A stretch of 64,000 nt of DNA from Brachionus rotundiformis (Eukaryota; Rotifera; Eurotatoria; Ploima; Brachionidae). Under the pieces are notes generated by a model. That model was given only the letters and a program-made list of their open reading frames with translations, searched no databases and was not told the DNA's origin. The stretch spans positions 664,791-728,790 of the forward strand of contig JAESIW010000124.1 of assembly GCA_016802295.1 (NCBI GenBank), read 5' to 3'. Of the stretch, positions 21,738 through 36,283 are shown one piece after another (the stretch's first letter is position 1; each line of letters opens with the position of its first letter). The position numbers and the translations under genes were made by a program.

Positions 21738-24700
21738 TGTTAGATCAGATAAGTAAGTCTAGTCAATTACGTCAGTTATTTGTTAAATTTTAATTGTTAT
21801 CTAAATAATGGACAATAAAATTAGTTTTTTATATAGGAAAAAATTTGATTGAGTTTAAAACTTATTAGATTGATTGTTTGGTCGGTAAGATAACTTACAC
21901 GCGTGCCCTCTCAGCCAAGTTTGGTAAAAATGTCATCCTGATTTAATCAGTTTGTTTAACGAAGAGAACAAAGCTAAAACTTATTTCCTAAAAATGTCAA
22001 ACAAGATTAACTTAATTAGATATCTTTGCTACCGTTAAGCTACCTATCGTTTTCAAACTCAACGTGTTAACAAAAAAGTTTGCCGGAAAAACTTAAAATA
22101 CACACGCGTTTTTTGGAAAACAAATTTGCTCCCTTACAATAAAAATATATACTTTTAATAGATAGAATATTCAAAAGTTGTATCTTTTCTTATTGGATAT
22201 AATTAATTAACCAATCAATTAGTTTAATTAGAGTAAAACCAATCAAAGTTGGTCCATAATATGCCAAATTACTAAAAAATGATCTGTGAAAAGTGCAGTT
22301 AGGACTAAAGCAAAAAGCACCGGTTGTTTAAATTAATATTCAATACACAGCCTTATTTGTTTAGGACAATTACTGTAGATTGATCTACCTGAATTCAAAC
22401 CGAGTGAGAAAATACGTGCGGACAGAACCTGGACTACTCTGATCACTAAAATCTCGGCTTAAAAAAATACTTGAATTTAATTGAGTTAATTAAAATAACA
22501 ATAGAATATTCGTTAGAGACTTATTAATGCTGACAATTTTCAGTATATTTAAATAGGAGGATCAATGTACTCTATTCTTATTACGTGGTTATGTCAAACA
22601 TGTACTTATATACTCTTTTAGAAGGAATGATATAATACTTGGAACGACATTCTAAATATCGTTTAACTTAATTAGTTTAATCCTAATCCTAAAATTAAAT
22701 GTGAATCGACAATTCTAAACGATACTCTCATAGGCTAGATTGTCCTGCAAATTACATGCTTCATTGATTACGTAACTTGATTTTGCAGAAATTTTTTTAA
22801 TTAGATAAAAAATATTTTTCCATGGAATGAAAAATTTTTGGAACAATATTTGAATTGTTCCTAATTAGTTTTAATTAGAATGTCACGACTGTTTGACATC
22901 GAGAGAGTTTACTGCTGAGTATTGTTCTAGTTATTTATTTTTTTTTTTAAAAAAAAGATAAACACTCTATGTGTTTTATATTCAAGAAGTAACCGATTCT
23001 TGAAGTAAAAAGCGACTTAAACAATAGATAATCACTGAAAGTGCTCATCAATTAAGTTGTAAAATCTGCTCTTTAAAACCAAAAGAAACTAAAAAGTGGC
23101 ATTTAAAACAAGATAATAAATAACTTTTTTGTCGAGTTAGTAAATATACAGGCACTTGATATTCTTTTGATTAGATTATAAAAAAATTTATTATCGTTTT
23201 ATTTAAGGAAATTATCTAACTCATTAATTTAGTACCGTCCAAGATCTAGTTGTGCAAGGAAATGTAACTAGTTTTAAACCAAATCTTGATTTTTTTTGAA
23301 TTTCGTGTTTGCTCGAAAAGTGATCGAAAATCTATCAATATCAAGTTAATTACATGTAATTAAAATCGAATAAATACTCATGACATAATAAAATATATTC
23401 CAATATTTGCCTAACTAATGCAATTTGATATTGTACAGTTAGACGATCATCTGCCGAGCAGGTTCTGTTTAAATATTTGTTCCAGATAGTAAATGACATA
23501 TTTGAGCTTAGCTTATCCAAAATAATTTATAATCCTGAAAATATTTTTAAACAAATTTGGTGATTGATTTGGCCCTAATCAATTAATCGAAAAATTGATT
23601 GATTAAATTATAATTATATAGCGAGAAATATAAGATTTGTACACAAGGGCCAGTGTTTATAATTTATCATGGTGTATACGAGAAAGTCAAATTATCTACT
23701 AATTGAATAATTTAACTTTATCGAAATGTTTCGATTGAACATATTTTTCTAGATTACATTTTTCCCATGTAATTTAATTTTATTAAAAATGTTACATTGC
23801 AATGAGAATAAAGTTTGTTGCATGGAATTAAAATTAATTTTTCAGAATAAGCCCCGAGCTATCACAAATCTGCTGTGTTTATCGATGCTAGCTCATTTAG
23901 CTTATTTGAACCCTTCAGGCTGTTTGAACTACAGGTAACTAGTTAAAATAACTGAAATCCTACTATGCTCTAAATTTATATAATTTTTGACAAATTAACC
24001 AAAAAGAAAACGTGATAAGTCTAATTAATTTATTCATCTCATAGGAATTTGATTCAATTGCATCAATAAGTTCTATTTGAGTGCTCTGTAGCTCAAGAAC
24101 TCTTTTGCTGACTTATATATTAAATGTTCCCTTGAGATTAAGAAAAATATCCAGTTAGCATTAAGACAAATATTATACATAAATTAGGACTTTCGGCATG
24201 TCCTAAAAAAAACCACATTTTGAGAACACAGTCAGAGCTTTAAATCTAATCAAAGAGATAAAATTTCTAATCATTGATAAATTTTGACGCTGCCTATGAT
24301 CTGTGTTAAAATTTAATCAATAATAAGATTATATTTTGGGTAACCTTGATTTTTAAGAATATAAAATAAATTTGAAAATTAAAATAAAAAATTCTTATTC
24401 AAATATTAACTTATCACTATTTCATTATTGTGATCTTTTTATTTTGAATTAAAATTTTAAACTTTATTAAATTAAATAATTTGATTATTTTTCATTAAAA
24501 TATACTTAAATAACCCATTTTCAACATTTTATTTTACAGATATGAAGTATTCTAAAGCTTATATAAAAGAGCTAAAATTAATATAATTCCTTGGAGTAAT
24601 TAGTTTCATTCAGATTTTGAATCTGTTTTTGAAAATTTTTTCAAATTGGAATACTTATTCAATGAATTCAATGAATTTATCCAGAAAGTGTTAATATTTC

Positions 24701-25121
24701 TTATTTAAGAAGCCTAATAGAATAATGTGGAATATACGAAAACTAAATAAAATAGCATGTATAGATTATCAAGAGAATACATTTAATTATTCTAATTTTT
24801 ATTTTAATTAACTTATAGAATAGTTAATTAAAAATCCGGTTGAAAATTATTTGCTTGGCTAGCTTTAAAAAAAAACATTTTCAAATAATCTAATTTAAAA
24901 GTCCCTCAGGCCAAATAAACCAATATATTTTAAATTTTTTAAGAAAACAAACAGGTAAATAAAGCACTAAATCAACATACTCTAACAGCCAAATGAGAGA
25001 TCATTCAAGCTTAAGAAAAGTTTTCTAATTGCCATATTTAGCAAATATTGATATAGTCCGACGCGTCGAGAATCAAAATAAAAAAGATCATTTTATACAG
25101 AAGAACTTTATTTTAAGACTT
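21738..25121. other. gene desert of 3.4 kb
   Basis: No ORF beyond background size and no transposon or RNA gene was recognised. The part next to the IN-box gene start (21,740-22,450) is somewhat less AT-rich and may contain its promoter. Confidence 0.45.
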
Positions 25122-26941
25122 TTAATTTAATTTAATTTTATTTAAGTGAATCTTCCAAGATGACTCAGGCAATCTTTGAAGTTGATGCAAATATTTCTTA
25201 AAACAAATCAACCATATTAAACCAGACGTAAAACAAACGAATGCTTGAAAATAATAGGCATCAACATAGGTTTCACAATTTCCTCCAGAATCACTACAAC
25301 TGGTGATATCACTTTTTGAATAACAATCATGTCGCTTAATCAAAACATATAAATTTTGTATAAAACTCGCATTTGTTTGGATTTTATTTGAATCATTGTT
25401 ACAATATTTAACTGACAAAAAATTCGCCAAAAACAAAGATGCTGTGTTAATACAAGTTCGAGCTAAATGTTATTTTTTTAAATTTATTAAAAGTAGATAA
25501 TTAAAAAAGATTACTTAGATTTGAGATAGTGTTCAAAAAGGTTAGATAAGTTCCACCAATATTTTTATCACTTATTTTGGTAAAAAAATACATCAGTGGC
25601 ATATGGAGTGAATACAAAACAGTTGAATGAATAGCTTGCAATAAAATAGAAATTAGGAAAAAAGTTTTCGAGTAGCCATCACTATTTCTAAATACTGGTG
25701 AGACATAAACCCAAAATACAAAAACTAAACTAAGCAAAATCCTGAAAAAGTATGCTTTTCCGAAATGTTGAAAAGGATTTGAGTGACTGATAAATTTACT
25801 AATCGTAAAAGGCAGTATCAATTGCAATGGAGTCAATGGAACAGCTAATAAACCTAGGCTTTCTCTGGGAACACCTGATTCTATTAATTTCAAAAAATTT
25901 AGTGGTTCGATTGAAAAAGCAATCTATAAATAACAAAAATTAATTTTCTTTAATTTTGGATTCAAGCATACTCTCATGAAGAATAAAACCAAGAAAAGTT
26001 TTAAAATTGAAGGCAAAGTGGCTATTTTAAAAACCAAGTTGTAAGTTTCAAAAAGCGAATATGATTGAGAATCGATGTTGTCTTCGTTTGATTCTTCTTT
26101 TTTGAAAAAAATGACAAATATTGTAGTAATTATGAATATTAAACCAAAAAATTTCATAAAACCTTAAAAATTTCAAATAAAAATCAAATATTTAAACCAA
26201 TTTTTAAAATTAACTTTCAAGAGTTACTATTCCATAATTTTGAGATTCTAACCCAAACATGGGCCTGATATAATTATTACTAAATTCAGCTGATTCGATC
26301 ACTAGAAATAATACATTACCAACAAACCATCCAAATGTACCACCAGTACTCTCACAAGTCGAACTCCATGACATATTTTCTCTTATTAAAATTTATAAAT
26401 TTATTAATATCATACTTCAAAAGAATTTTATCTAAAATACTTTGATAACATTGTTAATGCCCACCCATCCACTACGATGTCCTGAGTAGCAGCTAAAAGT
26501 GACATTCCAAAAAATATAAATGTAATTACATAAATACTGTTGTCATCTTTTTAATGAAAAATATTATTTAAAACTTAGGAAAAAATTACATTTACTATTA
26601 TTTTCGATTCGATCATTTTCTATTAATTGATTAATTGTAGATGAAAAATATATCATATAAAAGCCCAGTAAAAACTGTATTGGTATTAACCACGATTTTC
26701 GTTTTCCAAATTTTTCAACAAATAATGTGTCTACTAAAGGAGCCCAAAGAAGTTTGAGTGAAAAAGGCCAAAATGCAAAGCTAAATGTTCCCTGGTCGGC
26801 ATAAGATACTTTATGAGAACTTAATATATATGGTAGACTACCTGTTAAACCCAATGGAATTGCCTGGAGAAAATATAAAAACATCAAAAATATAATATTA
26901 GATAATTGGTTTTTTAAAGGAGTTGCGTTTTTTTCACTCAT
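25122..26941 (-). CDS. SLC33A1: SLC33A1, acetyl-CoA transporter of the ER membrane
   Basis: Six exons (26941-26596, 26546-26441, 26381-26215, 26162-25972, 25923-25515, 25462-25122) with matching phases give 519 residues; human has 549. Family landmarks are in order: FLQAIPLGLTGSLP, FSFAFWPFSLKLLWAPLVD, GKRKSWLIP, LAATQDIVVDGWALTMLS, GVPRESLGLLAVPLTPLQ, GGTYLTFLNTISNLS and a C-terminal Cys-rich loop before the last helix. The protein is a major-facilitator-type multipass carrier that brings acetyl-CoA into the ER/Golgi lumen. The start was set at MSEKN because the longer frame has only a TTG upstream. It lies 466 bp downstream of the PI3K gene on the same strand. Confidence 0.95.
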
Positions 26942-27407
26942 CTCTTCTTTAAATTTAATAATTAAAAAAATTTTCAATTAATTAAAATCAACCGAAATAT
27001 TTCTTTTAAAATTATAAATTTTTCATAATTTCTATTAATTCCATGGTACTAGGACAACTTATTTTTGTCTTAAAAAAAGAAATATTAAAATCAATTAAAA
27101 AGAATATTAAAAGACTGATTTATTTTAATTCTCTAATTTTTTATAATAAAAAAAAATCATTGATTATTCAAAATTATATTATTACTACTAATGATTAAGT
27201 TTGGTGAAACTATTTCAAAAAGAAGACTACAATTTTTTAAAATTTTTCTGATTATTCTCTTATTTTCGGAAATAAAATTCTTATGGTCTTAATTATTTTA
27301 ACGAGAAGTAAATTCAAAAATGAGATATTTTATTTTTTCAAAAAAGAATTAAAGCTTTTAAAATTACACTTTTAAAAAAAATTATCAATAAGGCATCGAA
27401 ATATGAT
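26942..27407. other. spacer between PI3K and SLC33A1
   Basis: AT-rich, without ORFs. It should contain the PI3K 3' UTR and the SLC33A1 promoter, both on the minus strand. Confidence 0.6.
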
Positions 27408-30400
27408 TTAATTTCTATGGTTCAAAGCATGAAAAATCCAATCAAAGCGTGTTGTAAAGCTAAGCATCAATGATTCATCAAATTGCTCCCTATAAAACTC
27501 CAGAGCTTTTTCTTCACTCATATCAGGAGCCAGTTTATTTTTAAGATACATTATATCTTCTTTTGATTTCAACTCTGAAATGCCACTCGAGAGCATTATC
27601 ATAAAGATGTTAATGAATAAATTTGAGTGCCGTCTAATTATTAAATAAGCATTTTCGCAAAGGCTTCTAAATCTAAAAATATAAAAAATTAAATATAAAA
27701 CTAAAAGCAATTTAGTTATACTACCTTTGAAATTCTGAAGTTTGAATTGGATTAATTGCACCCTTACTTATCACTTTAGTAAAATGATTAGTTAATACAA
27801 AAGGGACTCTTTCTCTTTTGAAACCAAATTTTTCTTTAAAATGACCCAAAAAATGTCCAAAATCAATGTGAAAAAGCTTTAGAATTCATTTAAAATAGAA
27901 AAGACTTTTTTAAAACTTACTTTTCCTTCTTTATTTATCATAATATTGCTAGGATGGCGATCACCAATGCCTAACAAAAATGTTGCTACACAAAACGCCG
28001 CACAAGATTTGGTAAAATTGTCTATAGCTTGATTAAATCTAAAAGAAAAAAATATTTTTAATTAGGTATTGGTATTTAGTAAAAAAATTACTTTTCGTTT
28101 TGATTATTTTCACTTATCCATTTAAATAACTGAGTATCATCTATCTGATATCTACCTTTGGCACCACTTTTGGTCAATATTCTAAAAACTGTAAATGATT
28201 CTTTTATGATTTCAATGAAACCTAGCTTATTTCCTGTTGGAATAGTATCATAGATTAGCATTCTATTTGATTGAAAAAATTAAAAAATGTTTTTCAAATT
28301 TTGATTGATTTTACTTTAAATCTAAGTTTTCATTTTTCCATATAATATCCATTAATTTAAACGCTTGAATGGTTAAAAGATCTTGTCTTAAATCTACAAT
28401 TAATTTAACTAATATAATCGATTTTATCCTGTCCTAATATTACCATCTCCATTTTTAAAAATCATCTGAAAATCAGATTCGTAGAAATGATTGAATTTCA
28501 GCTCATTTTTCCAAGTTATATAAAGCGGTCTTTTTGCCGAAGACAAAACAGAACAATCTGATGAACTTAAAAAAAAATATTTTTTTGTTATATTTTGCAA
28601 ATAAAAACCTACCAGACACTTCCTAATACTATTGTGTCATCAATTGGATTTACTAAATTTGACAAAGCTTCTTTATTCGATGAATCTTCTAATTTTTCTT
28701 TCAAATAAGTTTTCTTAAAGTAGTTTTCAAAAAAGTTGCTATTTATTTATTAATGAAAACTTACTTTTATTAAATTAAAATAATTGGCAGGCGTATTTCG
28801 GATACACTTAGATAAGTGAGTTAATGTTTCAATAACTTGAACTTGTTTTATTAGGTTTTCAAAATAAAGACCTTTTTTACGACAATAAGTCTCCAAAATA
28901 ACCTGAAATTGAATTTTGTATTTTGGATTAGAAGCTTCAGTTCTAAAATAAACAATTTTTTTAGAATTTAACTTTTTAACTAGAAAATTACTTTAAAATC
29001 CAGAAAAGTTTATTTCCAATTTTAGATGATCCGAAAGCTCGTTTTAATAAAAACTTAGACAAATCATTTTTGAGATATGGTTCATTTTTTAGAGCCTTTA
29101 AGAATCAATTTTTTAAAAACAATCAATTTAAAGGATAATAAAGAGTTTATTCAAAGTTATGTAATATTTTAATAAAAGATTTAATGATTGCTTTGAAAAA
29201 ATTTACTTGAACAATTTGTAAAAGAAAAAATTCAATTTCCTCATTTCTCATGTTAACATCTAAGCACTGTACAGCAAAACTTCGAGTTTTATTATCAGTT
29301 ACATCATTATTTAATAGTAACAACGCATCAATCGGTTTTAGAAAAGGCCATTTTTCCAATAATTTGTAAAACTTTTAATACAATTTTAAATTTTTAAATA
29401 AAAATATTAAAATAAGTACTTCAAGAACATTAATATGATTAGTCCAATCTACACACTTAACTAATTTTATTAAAGAATGTGGATACTCAGAACATTTAAA
29501 TCTATTTTGCCACAAGTTTTTTTTTTCTAAATTGGACATTTCATTCAAACTTGTTTTATTTATTATTGATTGATAATTGTGGTAGTTATTTACAAAATCC
29601 TGAACTGAACCATACTTTTAAAAAAAGATATAAAATTGTTGACAATTTTTTATAGAATTTTACCTTTTGTGAATCAACACAAAAACTTTGCATTTGATCA
29701 ATACTAGGAAATTTATATTTCTCTTCTTGTAGAAACTTAATTCTAATGTAAGAGCTGTTTTTATCAGGATTAGGACCTAAATCAAAAAATTAAAATAATA
29801 TTTTCCGGCCAAATTTTGAACCTGTGAAATGATTCAAGCATATATTTTCAAATGAATCTGTTGAATCCAATGGCCACAATGATATCTTTTGTCTACCACT
29901 GATCAAAAAATCACTGTAATCGAATAAATTTACGCTAACAAACGCAAATGCAGCTATTGTCTAATAAAAATATTAAAAAAATATCTTTAAAAAAGAAATA
30001 AACCTTTTTCTTTCTTGATAAACTGAATAAACAAAAACAAAATTTTGATGACTTTGGTAATGATTGAATTTTTAAATCGAATTCAATTATCTTATTGAAC
30101 TGGATAGGAAGTTTTTTATCTTCATTTATCATTGTCAGATCGTATTTATTAGATTCAAAACTTTTGGTTATTTGATTTCCATTTGCAAAAATTGAAGCTT
30201 TGAAAAATATCTAAAATTTAAGCGATAAATTTAAAACTTTAAGGATTTATAAAAAATACTTTGTCACAGTCAAAAAGATCCGGAATCAAAGCTGCACAAT
30301 CAATTAAAATTCTAAAATTTGATGAACTAAATATACTAAGTACATATTTTTCATTATTAAAATTGCTTCTCAGTTCCATTTGTCTTTTTGATAAATTACA

Positions 30401-31540
30401 TATAACTGAAAAGTAAATTAATCATCAAGTAAAATAATAATTTTATTTTATCTACCTTTATTTATTAAATTAAGGCTTCTATAATCAGATTTTTTCAAAC
30501 GAGTTGAAATTTCCTCGTACGATTTTAAAAAAAAGTTAGGAACTTTATCTTGCCATAGACATTTTTTAATATACTAAAAAATAATTCGTCAAATTAATTG
30601 ATTTTATCAAAAAAGTACTTTGAAATTTCCTAATTGTTGGCTATTTCCATAAATAAAATCATTAGATCCGCATACATTTAGAACATAAGATTTTTCGTAA
30701 TCTTTTAAAATGTCTGTAATTTGAATATTGTTAACAATATTTGCCAGTTTGATTCTAAAATATTCTCTGATTATATCAGTTGGCTTTTGAGTAATTGAAG
30801 CATTCAAAATTAAAAATGATGCATCTGTATCGTCATGTATAACAATATCAATATAGACTAAACAGTCATCCTCAACAAGATTTCTTTCTGAAGAGTAAAC
30901 CAGATTATCTGTATTAATTTCAAGATTCAATCCGAAAGACGAAGTGAATATTTCTGATTCAGCCGCCGATGAATTATTACTTAGCTCAATGGTAATTATA
31001 TCTCGCACCAAACTCAACATTTCTATACGATATTCTATTAACTCAATATCTCTAGTCTCATCTAATTCTTCAAAATTCAACCCAATTACATACTCTTTTA
31101 ATTAAATTTAAATTTAATTCCAAAAAATATTATAACATTTGAAAAAAAGTAAATTTAACTCACCAATTTCAGCATCATCGATTTTTTGTAAGTTATCTTT
31201 ATCAGTCTCATTTACTTTAAAAGCCCAACTAATTAGATTTAGCTCCGATAGCTTTAGGTTATCATTGCGTAGCTCGATTTGTTGGGCATCAGTACCAATC
31301 GCGGAAAAAAAAAACGATTCAGATAATTTAAAAAAAAAATCATATTTTAATTTCGCTATAATTTCTTTCAACTTTTCTTTGAGCTCGTTAATAGAGCATT
31401 TTCTTTAAAAATTTTTAAAAATGATTTACTTTTATTAGATTAAAATACCTTGAAAATTTAGATGTGTAGAAAAATCCGTTTGGAAACAAAAAGTCTATTT
31501 CCACTTCATCGGACTGGTATTCATTTAAGTTATGATACAT
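27408..31540 (-). CDS. PIK3CA: class IA phosphoinositide 3-kinase catalytic subunit (p110)
   Basis: Nineteen exons whose phases all agree (31540-31449, 31402-31164, 31094-30619, 30573-30456, 30405-30260, 30210-30004, 29960-29822, 29776-29664, 29614-29420, 29371-29207, 29095-28992, 28942-28765, 28713-28613, 28565-28444, 28393-28315, 28262-28092, 28038-27921, 27876-27725, 27672-27408) give 1059 residues; human p110-alpha has 1068. Domain order: an adaptor-binding region (FLFPNGFF, residues 16-23), Ras-binding, C2, helical (EKWPFLKPIDALLLL), kinase. The kinase has SSAKRP (766-771), the ATP lysine in FKNGDDLRQD (K795), GDRHPSN (Asp 908) and DFGHF (926-930), and ends DWIFHALNHRN. The adaptor-binding start indicates class IA; which vertebrate isoform it matches best is not decided. 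It phosphorylates PIP2 to PIP3 at the plasma membrane. Confidence 0.95.
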
Positions 31541-33292
31541 GATTAAATTTGGCTATTTTGACTTGTAATTCTTTATATACAAGTTTATTTAACAAGTTTT
31601 TAAATTATATTTCCCATACGTCATATGTTAAAAACAATGAATGACTCATAATTGCTTCAATTTTTTTCAAGAATACAAGGTATATTTTACGAATAATTTA
31701 ATCTTTTTTTCTCGAAATTTATGCTAAAATTAAGGCAATTTTCATAAATTTTGCAAAATAAATTTATATTTCAAATTTATTATAAGTTTTTCATAATTGT
31801 TAAAAGCCTAAATGAATTATTTTTTAGTGGACTAAATTCGAAAAAAAATTTGTAAAAAAATAGTTTGAAACAAAATTTCTTGAATACAATTTTGAAATAA
31901 AACATAATGTGATTCTAATCGAATTGTTTGATCAAGTTTAATTTATCAATATAGTAATGTTTTTTAAGGTTTATTGAGCTTATCAGTGTAGCCTCGAATT
32001 GTATAAATTCTTAAAATAAACTTTTTGTTTAGCTAAAAGAAATTGAAATAAAAAAATATAGATAAAAGCATCAAGTTTTTTAGACTAAAATATTTGAACT
32101 TCTTTTAAATAAATTTCAATGATTAAATAAGAAAATAAAAATAAAAAATTTTGAAAAGATTTCTAAAAAAATTGATTTTCAAGTATATTTATTTAAAATT
32201 ATGATTTACCTTGATCTTTAAGTCGTTTCTGTTTTAAATTAATCAAAATTTTAGCCAAAAAAATCCGATTTTTTTTAATAAACATTTAACTCTAATATAC
32301 TATCTAATTTTTTCTAAAATTTTGATAAAATAAGAGTTGAAAAATAAATTTTAATCATGTACTTCAAATTAAAAGAATGATCGAGCAATACTTGGCTTGA
32401 ACAGTCTTATTTTGAACTATTATTTTTATTTATTTAAAATTAAATTTGATTAAATACAAAGCTTTAATAGAATATGAAGCTATGCTATGAAAAAATTGAA
32501 AAAATAATTGATTATTTTGATAAATTTAATTATTATTCAAAACTAGAATAAGAACCTTTTTTAAATATTTGATTTTTAAGTTTTTAAGTCTCAGTAAATC
32601 GAAAAAAAAAACCTTATAAATAAATTTATTTAAAAAACCAGTGCTATTATTAGAGTTTTAATTAACTTAAAATCCAAATCTTAATATTAGCAAACAATTT
32701 ATTAAAAATTTATTCGTTTTTGAAATTTTTAAAATCAAAAGCAATCCAAATTTAAGATTTGCTTCAAGGATGTCTATTAAAAATTATGTTTGTTCGAATT
32801 ATAAATACAATTAGTCTAATTACATTTATTAAACAGCATTAATTGCCCATAGGACTAAATCCTACATTATAGAAATCTCTAGTTTAAATTTCTCTTGATG
32901 ACTGCTCTTAAAAAGCCAATTAAACTTTAAAAAACACTATTATAAAATTCATATGTAATATCAAAGGTATACTTCAACAAAATTAGTTGCTTAGGAACCA
33001 CTTTTATGTACACCTTTAGAGAAACAAAAATTATTAAGAGATTTAGAACTAAAATTTTAAAAGAAGAGTTAAATCATACTTTGGGAGTCTAACAGAATGC
33101 TCTAATCCTTTAGCCGGTTTTTTTCCAACCATTTTTAAATTATTGTAACTTTTCATTTAATTACGGATAATAAGACACGAACAAATCTAAATATTTAAAT
33201 TTTCTTCTCTATCGGAAATATACTATAATTCTTTTAAATGTAAATATTTATTTATTTAATTAGCTTTATTAAGCAACTGGCTCTTGTTCAAA
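31541..33292. other. spacer of 1.75 kb between divergent genes
   Basis: No supported ORF. It separates the PI3K gene (minus) from ANKEF1 (plus) and probably contains both promoters. It is strongly AT-rich. Confidence 0.55.
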
Positions 33293-36283
33293 ATGCCAGT
33301 CGCTAGCGATCCAGTTGAAGTTTTACAAGTGCGGAAATTGTTGCACTGTGTCCGAACTGATGATTTCAAACAGATACGAAAGTTGTGTGAAAAAGGTGTC
33401 AGTTTTTTGATAAATTATAATGAGCCCCAAGAGGGCCAAACTGCTCTAATTTTGGCAGCTGTTCATAATAATGAGAAAATGATCGAATTTTTGTTAAATA
33501 TCGGTGCTCATCCCAATATCGTTGATTTTAGAGTATATTTTTAAAAAAAGAAAAAGAACTGTTTACAAATTTTACCAAAGGGTCGAAGCGCTTTAATGAG
33601 AGCTGCCGAACTGGGTCATGTCCAAGCGTTAGAATTACTAAAAAGAGCTAAAGCTGACCCTAACATTAGAGATAAAGAAGGAAAAGACGTCCTCTTTTAC
33701 TGTCTATCTGCTCCTACTAATAGACATGATAAATGCATGAAAATTGTTCTAGCAATGGGAGCTGGAACCAATAATAAAACTGAAGATGGAACTCCTATTT
33801 TTGTTGAAGCTTGCAAAGTGGCGAACGAACGCAAGGAAATGTGCCTTATGCTGCTTGAAGAAGGATCAGATCCTTCATTAATTGAGGAAGTACAATTAAT
33901 TAGCGATTCCTTTGATATTATATTTTAATAACTTTTGAAAGAAATCAAATAAGAGTGCACTGCATTTTGCAGCTGCATGCGGTGCCATCGAGGTATGCAG
34001 AGCCATACTTCAAAAAGGTGCAAATCCAAATGTATTTGATAAAAAGAAAGCATCTCCTGCCCATGAAGCAGCTGCTAAAGGACACTTTCAGGTCAGTTAA
34101 TAAAACTTTTATTTTGATGTCATTAAAATTAATTTAGGTTTTGGTCTTACTTTCTTCGTATGGTGCTCATTTTGATGTATACGACACAAAAGGAAACAAT
34201 CCAATTCATTTAGCTGCAGAAGCTAATGCCGGTAGCTGTTGTCGCTTCTTGGCCACAAGAGGATGCAATCCCAAAACAAAAAATGCCGAGGGAGACACGC
34301 CAAAAGCTATTGCTAAGGAAAAAAAAGCAAAAGATGCATCAAAGAATATACGAAAAGGAGAGAAGCAATTCGCAAAGTTAATGAAGCAAACTAATGAGTC
34401 TGGTGGTGTTAATTGGTCCATTAGATTGTATGACTACATGTACGAACATCAAGAAAGAATAAAAGACTTATTTACCTCCTATGATCCTGAACAAACTGGT
34501 AGAATTTCGCAAGAAGCATTCGTCGAAGTTATATCCAAAGAGGGATTCCAGAATTTGTCCGAAACAGAGGAAATGCAAAAATTGATTATGTCACATGAAA
34601 AATCCAAAGACCAAATTGACTTTGAGCTATTTTTAACTGGAAAAAAATATATAAATAAGCAATTTTTGATTAGTTCATTTGAAGGAAAGAAGAAAAAAAA
34701 GAAGAAAGGTAAAGGCAAAAAAGGAAAAACAAAAATTATCATGCCAATATGTACTTTGGACGAAGGACCACGAATGGGAGCTGGCGATCCACCTGCTATA
34801 TATCAGCCAAAGCACATACATTTTACTGATATTAACCGTTTTAATCGTGATCAACCACCAATTCATCCTCTTCAAGATGATACAGCTTGGTATCTTAAAC
34901 ACCCCGAAAGAGAGTTCGTAAAAATAACTAATGCAGCACATAGCGGAGATCTTCATACTCTTTTAGATGCATTTAAGCGTGGTTTGCCAGTTGATGCAAG
35001 AGATAAATATTTCAAGACTCCTTTGATGGTTGCCGCTTCAAAAGGTGACTTGGAAACGTGTAAGTTTTTATTGGAATGCAATGCAGATGTAAATGCATAT
35101 GACAATTTCAAATGGACAGCACTGCATCACGCCTGTCATTCTGGATCTTTGGAAGGTATTTAATAAAAATTTGACTTCTCTTTTTTATTAATAATATCAA
35201 TTTAATATAACAAGAATTAAAAATACTTAATTTTTCATAGAGCAAAAAAATTAAAAATAAATCACTTTAAGTTTAATTAAATTTTCAAATCCTTTTTCAT
35301 TTTTTGAAATCAATAATCAAAAAAGAGAAAATAAAAGTTTTAGAATTAAATAATTTCGGAAAAGATTATTGTAGTGTTTTTTGAAAATTTCATTTAAATA
35401 TTATTTTTGCATATCAAAATATCTATTATTTTTCTTAAATTAAATAAGTTACTAAGGAAAATTGGGTTAATCGAAATTAGATCATTTTTTCAGTTAGAAA
35501 ATAATATAAAAATTGAAAAGAAATTTATAAAAAAGATTCAATTATAATAAAATTGCATAATATGAATTTTAAAAATATATTATTTTTTTAGTTGTTAAAC
35601 TTCTTGTGGAAAATGGGGCAAATATCAATGCCCTTTCGATAACTGAAACAACACCTTTCATGAGAGCAGTTGAGTCTGCAAGTTTTCCTTGTGTCGAATT
35701 TCTGATGGAACAAGGAGCAAAAGTAAATCATGAAAATATTCAAGGTAAATAGAAAACTTGTTTGAAGCTTTATCGATTTAACTAAAAAATGAAACAAAGG
35801 AAAAACAGCATTTGATATAGCCAAGGACTTCGCTGATCCTCGTGTTTATTTGGCTGTTAAAAACAAATTTGACAGTATTCCAAAACCAAAAGATGCAAAG
35901 GCTAAGCCAAAAAAAAAACCTGAAAAAAAGAAAAGCAAAGAACCAGTAATTTTAATTAGAATAACATTCGATTAAAATTTAAAATAATTTAAATTAAATT
36001 TAAGGAAGAATATAAAGATACATTTTTGCCTCCAATTACAATGAAAAGAAATTCATATTCGAATGCTGAAGCGATGCTCGCCAAAGATTTTGCTGAAAGA
36101 GATAGGATATTATTCAGACCGTTGCATACTTGGACAGAGCAGGACACAACTGATCAATTGATGGAAAAAAAACAATTAATGAGAGAACGATATGGATGGG
36201 AGATTGATTTTGAAGATTTTAAACTTCCATTTATGAAAAATATTGATAAGAAAGTTGAAAAAATTGGACCTATCGAAGCCTGA
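33293..36283 (+). CDS. ANKEF1: ANKEF1, ankyrin-repeat and EF-hand protein
   Basis: Seven exons (33293-33532, 33581-33889, 33942-34091, 34138-35155, 35592-35744, 35800-35945, 36005-36283) give 764 residues; human ANKEF1 has 776. An N-terminal ankyrin array (about residues 10-300, e.g. GQTALILAAVHNNEKMIEFLL) is followed by an EF-hand-like loop (DPEQTGRISQEA, about 349-360), a Lys-rich linker, a second ankyrin array (about 490-620) and a charged tail. This double-array layout is that of ANKEF1, whose molecular role is poorly known. Start is ATG 33293 (MPVASDP); an in-frame TTG lies just upstream. The acceptor of exon 3 was chosen at 33941 for phase, with an alternative a few codons later. One intron is long (436 nt). 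Confidence 0.9.

Noticed and set aside
34479..34956. Minus-strand open frames
   Set aside because: They are antisense to the large ANKEF1 exon, where the Lys-rich region gives stop-free Phe/Leu runs.
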